Assembly (NCBI GenBank): GCA_044507605.1
Contig: JBIQJI010000024.1
Location: 1-64,000 of the forward strand
Origin: Thermopolyspora sp044507605
Lineage (GTDB): Bacteria > Actinomycetota > Actinomycetes > Streptosporangiales > Streptosporangiaceae
Direction: 5' to 3'
DNA: 64,000 nt
Under the pieces are notes generated by a model. That model searched no databases, had not been told where the DNA came from, and worked only from the letters and a program-made list of their open reading frames with translations. Of the stretch, positions 60,003 to 64,000 are shown piece by piece. The position numbers were made by a program, and so were the translations under genes. Each line of letters starts with the position of its first letter. Position 1 is the stretch's first letter.

Positions 60003-60444
60003 TCATTCCCGCGGTGAGATAGGCGCATTGCCTTCGGCGCTATCTGAACCGCGCCGCCGTAAGTTTGCCTCGGCATCCTTTCTTACCTCCTCCCACTCGC
60101 CCTCGCACATCACCACAAGCACATCAGAAGGCGTATTGCGATGGGCGGCGACAGCCCGACGAACGGCATCGTCACGATCCCGAGCAAGGATTCGCAATAT
60201 TTGCGGTGTCGATTTATTCCTCAAGGCGACCATGAAGCGGGCGCGCGAATCAGGACTCCGCACGAGTGCGCACAGCACAGCGACCGGCACGGTTTTGTTC
60301 TGGGCCACCCAGAAATGCACCTCAGGATGGCCCGCTACCAGCTCCCACCAAACTTCGGGTGGCGCGGGTTCATGTGCCGCACGCCGATAACCGGCAGGGT
60401 CTGCGCTAGCGAAGCGACAAGAACTCGGTTGCGGAATTCAGCAT
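60003..60444 (-). pseudogene. Frameshifted HEAT/leucine-rich-variant repeat protein
   Basis: ATG 60444, with GGAGAGG upstream, opens MLNSATEFLSLR and then hits TAG at 60406-60408. Shifting by one base over the T at 60408 restores SADPAGYRRAAHEPAPPEVW and a long frame to 60003, about 146 residues in total. It carries repeated short helical units (VHFWVAQNKTVPVAVLCALV, ARFMVALRNKSTPQILRILA, VRRAVAAHRNTPSDVLVVM). Alternatively translation starts at GTG 60320. It may be a mutation, a sequencing error or programmed +1 frameshifting at a stop codon. Confidence 0.7.
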
Positions 60445-60646
60445 GGCCTCTCCTGGCAGGAGCCACAGGCGGCGCATTCCCGGGCACGCCGGCGTCGCAT
60501 TCTGGACTCTCACCGACTCCCGATACTGTCCCGTGATCGGCTCTCCTGAGGGCTCTCCGAGCGGTGCGGCCGGCCGACGCCTGAACCTTGAGGCGGCATG
60601 CGTGGTTCTCCCCGCCGCACCGCTTTCGAGCAACCAGTGGCGCCGG

Positions 60647-62302
60647 TCAGCGGATGAACCCGTTGACGAGCATCGGCAGCGACGCGTCCAGCCCCGCCAC
60701 GTTCAGCACCGCGTCATCACCGGGGTCGCCGATCGTGTAGCCGGCGGGGAGCATCGATGCGATCATGACCCGGACGTTGCCGTTGACGGCCCTCCGGTAC
60801 GCGTCGAGGGCCTGCGTCGGATGGCTGGACCCGGCCCACGTCTCATTGTCGGTGAAGCAGATGATGCCGTCGACATCCAACCGCTTCTCGGCCGCCCAGG
60901 TGAACGGCAGGGACAGGTCCGTGCCGCCGCCCGACGGCTGCCACGAGGCGATCTCACGAAGGTTGGTGCGTCGCGTCACCTTGGATTTGCGCACCGCCGT
61001 GTCCACGTCGATCACATGCACGTTGCCCCGCTCGATACGGGCCAGCATGACGGCCATCGCGCAGCCCACCTCGTAGGCGCTGCCCAGTGGCGAACCGCCG
61101 GCGTGCACCTGCTGGCACATCGACGCCGACGAGTCGACCGCGATCAGCAGCCGCTTCCCCGACGGCTCGACGCCGCCGAACGACAGCTCATACGTCTCCT
61201 CCAGCGCGTCCAAGATGGCCGGTACCGGTACCCAGACGTGGGCGGTGACGCGCGGGTTCGGCTGGGCCCACCCGGACGCGTAGACCCGCAGGGCGAGCCA
61301 GGCGTCCATCGGGTGGATGCGCGCCTTCGACAACGCGTCGGCGTCGGTCAGCCGGGCCACGGCCCGCCGGGTGGCGTCGCCCATGGGCGTCAGCGCACCG
61401 AGGCGGGTCATGCGGGCGAGGTTGCGGATGAGGGCGGTCATCCCGACCGTGTCGACCAGCGCCTCCCACACGGACGCCTCCCCGAGCACCGAGTCGGGCA
61501 GAAACTCCCACGGCACCCGCAGCTCCGTGACCACCCGGATCGCCTCCTTGGCCGAGGTGACGGCTTTGGCGGTCAGGAACCGGTCCACGGCGGGCAGCAC
61601 GGCGCGGGCCTGGTCGTCATCGACGTTCCCCGCGATCCACCCGAACAAGGTCTTCCGCTGCTCGGAGTCGGCCACGGGGTGGGCGATACGCAGCACGTCC
61701 CGAAGGTCGAACCGCTCACCCGCCGGCGTCTTGCGCTGCCGGGCCTTGCACGCCCGGAACGCCACCGCATCGGGCTCGCCCGACAGGAACCACGACCCGA
61801 GCGCGGTACGCAGCGACCTCCCGACGACCGGCGCCGTGCCCCGCGCGGTGGCCTTGCCGCCCAGGTTCTTGTAGTAGCCGAAGAACTGGGCCAGGTGGTC
61901 GGTGGTGCGGGCCACCCGCGGCAGCGCCACCTTCGCGGCCTGCCGGGTGCCGGCGTCGCCCTTCGCGTAGCACGCGGCCAGGGCGAACAGCGCCGCACGC
62001 TGCTTCGGTGCGCGCGGTGGGCGCGCCGTCGAGATCTCGGTGATCAGGTCGACCACGCGCGGCCCGTCCTCAGCGATCGCGGCGAACAGGACGTCCACGT
62101 TCTGCTCGGTGAGTTCGGTTTCACCCACGTAGTAGGTGCCGCCCGTCGTGCCCAGCAGGATGAAGTCCTCCACCTTGGTCCACGTGTCCTTGGCGAACAC
62201 GTAGCCGCCGGCGGCGTTCCGCACCTGGTCGGTGCGGCCCGGGATGCGCTGTGTCTGCGGGGTCGCGACCGTCGAGACCGCGGCCAGAGGGTCGCGCGTC
62301 AT
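60647..62302 (-). CDS. rsr: Ro60/TROVE-domain RNA-binding protein
   Basis: This 551-residue protein is a bacterial orthologue of the Ro60 autoantigen. The N-terminal TROVE HEAT-like ring starts with TPQTQRIPGRTDQVRNAAGGYVFAKDTW. The C-terminal von Willebrand A-like domain has LLIAVDSSASM, an intact MIDAS motif. Ro60 proteins bind Y RNAs and misfolded RNA and guide RNA decay. GGAGGAG precedes ATG 62302. Y RNA-like sequences lie directly upstream on the same strand. Confidence 0.93.
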   Translation of the reverse strand: MTRDPLAAVSTVATPQTQRIPGRTDQVRNAAGGYVFAKDTWTKVEDFILLGTTGGTYYVGETELTEQNVDVLFAAIAEDGPRVVDLITEISTARPPRAPKQRAALFALAACYAKGDAGTRQAAKVALPRVARTTDHLAQFFGYYKNLGGKATARGTAPVVGRSLRTALGSWFLSGEPDAVAFRACKARQRKTPAGERFDLRDVLRIAHPVADSEQRKTLFGWIAGNVDDDQARAVLPAVDRFLTAKAVTSAKEAIRVVTELRVPWEFLPDSVLGEASVWEALVDTVGMTALIRNLARMTRLGALTPMGDATRRAVARLTDADALSKARIHPMDAWLALRVYASGWAQPNPRVTAHVWVPVPAILDALEETYELSFGGVEPSGKRLLIAVDSSASMCQQVHAGGSPLGSAYEVGCAMAVMLARIERGNVHVIDVDTAVRKSKVTRRTNLREIASWQPSGGGTDLSLPFTWAAEKRLDVDGIICFTDNETWAGSSHPTQALDAYRRAVNGNVRVMIASMLPAGYTIGDPGDDAVLNVAGLDASLPMLVNGFIR

Positions 62303-62349
62303 GCCGTACTCCTCCGGTTCGACCCGCCCGTGGGCGGATGTGGAATGCG

Positions 62350-62499
62350 AAAAAGGGGAGAGCAGACGTGAGGGTGCCGACCGGTTCAATCCGCTGTCCT
62401 GAGCCACCGGACGATGGGCCGCTGCGCCGGCTCAGCAGGGCTCGAACCCGCGCCGGCGCGCCCGATAACCGATGACGACTTCGACCCGCTCTCCCCTGC
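62350..62499 (-). ncRNA. Second Y RNA, ending in a U-rich terminator
   Basis: AGGGGAGAGC at the 5' end (62497-62488) pairs perfectly with GCUCUCCCCU (62363-62354), which runs into UUUU. Inside are the conserved GGGUCGAAG...CGGUUAUC segment (62489-62464) also found in the first Y RNA and akin to vertebrate Y RNA sequence, a T-arm GCGGG-UUCGAGC-CCUGC (62451-62435), and a 7-bp acceptor-like stem (UGAGCCG with UGGCUCA). The D-arm is weak. It abuts the first Y RNA. Confidence 0.6.
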
Positions 62500-62663
62500 G
62501 ATCAGGTCTGGAACCGGCGCGGATATGGGTATGCCCACCGGTGTTTTGGTGCTCTGCCGGTTGAGCTACCGGAACCTGGGCCCCGGACAGGACTCGAACC
62601 TGTGTCTCCCCACAATAGTGATAACCGACGGAGCTTCGACCCGCGCCGGCACCAGACCTGACC
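62500..62663 (-). ncRNA. yrlA: First Y RNA with circularly permuted tRNA-like module
   Basis: A 23-bp helix with one U-U mismatch joins 62663-62641 to 62522-62500 (it includes GGUCAGGUCUGG with CCAGACCUGAUC). Within it, on the minus strand, are GGGUCGAAG...CGGUUAUC (62644-62620), a T-arm ACAGG-UUCGAGU-CCUGU (62603-62587), a 7-bp acceptor stem CCGGGGC-CCAG-GUUCCGG closed by a tetraloop (62586-62569), and a D-arm GCUC-AACCGGCA-GAGC (62566-62551). The order T-arm, acceptor, D-arm is a permuted tRNA with the Y stem in place of the anticodon arm, matching known YrlA RNAs. It lies upstream of the Ro60 gene. Confidence 0.75.
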
Positions 62664-62760
62664 GGCTCGCCGGACCAGGAGCCCGAGCGGATATACGACC
62701 GGCCCGGATGCGTCACTCTGCCACAGAGATTGCCGCACCTCTTCGCCCCCGAACCGGTTC
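62664..62760 (-). ncRNA. Possible third, decayed Y RNA half
   Basis: A D-arm-like CUCUGUGGCAGAG (around 62728-62715) and the sequence AUAUCCGC (62694-62687) repeat the order seen in the first Y RNA (D-arm, then AUAUCCGC at 62526-62519). No convincing T-arm or closing stem is found upstream, so this may be a degraded copy. Confidence 0.3.
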
Positions 62761-63092
62761 CAAACCCTGCGAACCGAATATGACGGTATCACCACCAAAT
62801 GCGATGCGTCACCCGTTCTGGCGGCGCTCCGACCCGGCAGATCCGCTATGACAACCTGACCTCGACTGTGACACCAAGGTCTTGTTCGGCGGCCGGACCC
62901 CGCCGGGGAAACCCCCGCCGGCGGCCGTTTCGCTCGCACTACCAGTACGAGGCCTTCTACGGTGAGCGCGGAATCGACGACGCGCAGGCGATGGAGCCGG
63001 AGGTCGAGCGCCGGTAGACGTCACGGGACTCATCGACCTTGTCGGGCTTCCGGCCTCGGGCTCTCCTCGGCGAGTGTGTCTTCGCCGCGCGG
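62761..63092. other. Intergenic region between Y RNAs and dinB
   Basis: This stretch holds no clear gene. A plus-strand frame ending at 63017 has a plausible tail (HYQYEAFYGERGIDDAQAMEPE) that could be the end of a decayed gene. The GC skew and low-complexity G/C runs near 62890-62930 look like a degraded hairpin. Confidence 0.35.
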
Positions 63093-64000
63093 CTACCGGG
63101 CGAACTCGGCCCGTACGCCCAGCAGTCGCACCGGCCGCCGTTCGGTGAACAGGTCGAGGGCCGCGAGTGCGGCCTGCTCGATCGCGGTCACCTGGGTGGT
63201 CGGCTCGGCGAGCGGGCGGCCGTGGGTTCGGGTGATGAAGGGCGCGTAGCGGACCTTCACCATGACGCGGACGACAGGCCGCTGCTCGCCGGCGATGTGG
63301 TTCGCCACCTCGTGAGCAAGATGGATGATCTCGCGTCGTACCTCTTCCCAGTCGCCGATGTCGTCCTGGTAGGTGATCTCCCGGCCGCGCGAGCGGGCGA
63401 GGCAGGGCGTACCGACCACGGGTGAGGGATCATGGCCTTGGGCGAGCCGGACGAGCCACGGCCCGATCGTGGGGCCGAACTGTGCGGCGAGGGCGTGCGG
63501 ATCGGCGGCCGAAAGTTCCGCGACGGTGCTGATGCCGAGCCCGGTGAGCCGTTTGGCGGTCTTGGGCCCGATGCCCCACAACGCGTCGGTCGGGCGGTCG
63601 CCGAGCAGTTCCGGCCACGACTGGTGGGTCAGCCGGAAGACCCCGGCGGGCTTGCCGAAGCCGGTGGCCAGCTTGGCCTGCAGTTTGTTCTGCCCGATGC
63701 CGACGGTGCAATCCAGGTCGGTCGACTCGCGTACGCGCCGTTGGATCAGGCGGGCCGTCCGCTCCGGGTCATCGGTTTCGATCGCGAGAAACGCCTCGTC
63801 CCAGCCGAGGACTTCGACCACGGCGTCGAATTCCCGCAGCGTCGCCATGACCTCTGCGGAAACCGTTTCGTAGGCGTCCCGGTCGACGGGCAGGAACACC
63901 GCGTCCGGGCACCGCCGGGCCGCCGTGCGCAGCGGGAGCCCGGAGTGTACGCCGTACGCGCGGGCCTCGTAGGAGGCCGTGCTGACCACGCCGCGCCTGG
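63093..64000 (-). CDS. dinB: Y-family DNA polymerase IV (DinB), start outside the window
   Basis: At least 302 residues are visible, and the N-terminus lies beyond the window edge. VVSTASYEARAYGVHSGLPLRTAARRCPDAVFLP and VEVLGWDEAFLAIETDD (catalytic Asp-Glu) mark the palm. GIGPKTAKRLTGLGISTVAELSA is the helix-hairpin-helix region, and the little finger follows. It performs translesion DNA synthesis. No ImuA/ImuB partner is visible. Confidence 0.92.
   Translation of the reverse strand, partial: RRGVVSTASYEARAYGVHSGLPLRTAARRCPDAVFLPVDRDAYETVSAEVMATLREFDAVVEVLGWDEAFLAIETDDPERTARLIQRRVRESTDLDCTVGIGQNKLQAKLATGFGKPAGVFRLTHQSWPELLGDRPTDALWGIGPKTAKRLTGLGISTVAELSAADPHALAAQFGPTIGPWLVRLAQGHDPSPVVGTPCLARSRGREITYQDDIGDWEEVRREIIHLAHEVANHIAGEQRPVVRVMVKVRYAPFITRTHGRPLAEPTTQVTAIEQAALAALDLFTERRPVRLLGVRAEFAR

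Noticed and set aside
62435..62603. T-arm sequences that look like two ordinary tRNA genes
   Set aside because: No D-arm or anticodon arm lies at the right distance upstream of either T-arm. The D-arm follows the T-arm instead, which fits a permuted Y RNA module.
1..64000. Prophage, integrative element or IS boundary
   Set aside because: No integrase, transposase, terminal repeats or tRNA attachment site was found, despite local lower GC at 49300 and 59700-60400.

Overview
The window is high-GC, densely packed, mostly leaderless-style bacterial DNA with frequent GTG starts and ATGA overlaps. The gene content (secreted GH26/CBM2 and GH54/ricin hydrolases, many one-component regulators, a MerR-PP2C fusion, a Ro60/TROVE protein) fits a soil actinomycete, probably of the Streptosporangiales. 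No tRNA, rRNA, IS element, prophage or CRISPR array was seen.

Layout. (1) 1-9500: hemicellulose genes (GH26 mannanase, LacI regulator, GH54 arabinofuranosidase with a LacI-type operator), an XRE-cupin regulator divergent from a thioredoxin-reductase-like flavoprotein across an 8-bp tandem repeat, and two oxidoreductases. (2) 9500-13750: a large arylsulfatase with a GAP-type membrane protein, and a TetR/SnoaL-like divergent pair with two operators. (3) 13760-44403: a 30-kb catabolic island. It holds a three-component Rieske oxygenase (ferredoxin, oxygenase, reductase), two 4,5-dihydroxyphthalate-decarboxylase-like proteins, a LigJ/ACMSD-like amidohydrolase, a class II aldolase, a zinc alcohol dehydrogenase, a PanB-like lyase, an alpha/beta hydrolase with a Cys nucleophile, RpiB, two ABC importers, a polysaccharide-deacetylase-like enzyme and a YtcJ-like amidohydrolase. 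It also holds three bicupin + EutA-like ATPase pairs. Two paralogous FadR-type GntR regulators sit in the island, and a shared TGGTCTAACC-type motif recurs in nearly all its promoters, so it looks like one regulon. (4) 44404-51130: an ABC-exporter remnant, a MerR-PP2C fusion, a MarR-SMR pair efflux operon with matching palindromic operators, and a lower-GC gene for an effector-like protein. (5) 50500-59570: a second catabolic locus around an IclR regulator (NitT/TauT-type ABC importer, LLM monooxygenase, aldehyde dehydrogenase, DUF6282-like amidohydrolase, SDR). (6) 59650-64000: two small proteins (one frameshifted), a Ro60/TROVE protein with what appear to be tandem Y RNAs carrying a circularly permuted tRNA-like module, and the edge of a DinB polymerase gene.

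How it works together (inference): the island imports and oxidises an aromatic or similar carboxylate. The Rieske system hydroxylates it, the decarboxylase-, aldolase- and hydratase-like enzymes process the products, and the bicupins are candidate non-heme metal dioxygenases. Each bicupin is paired with an actin/Hsp70-fold ATPase related to EutA, the reactivase of B12-dependent ethanolamine ammonia-lyase, although no B12-dependent enzyme is encoded here. That pairing and the Ro60/Y RNA locus are the most interesting content.
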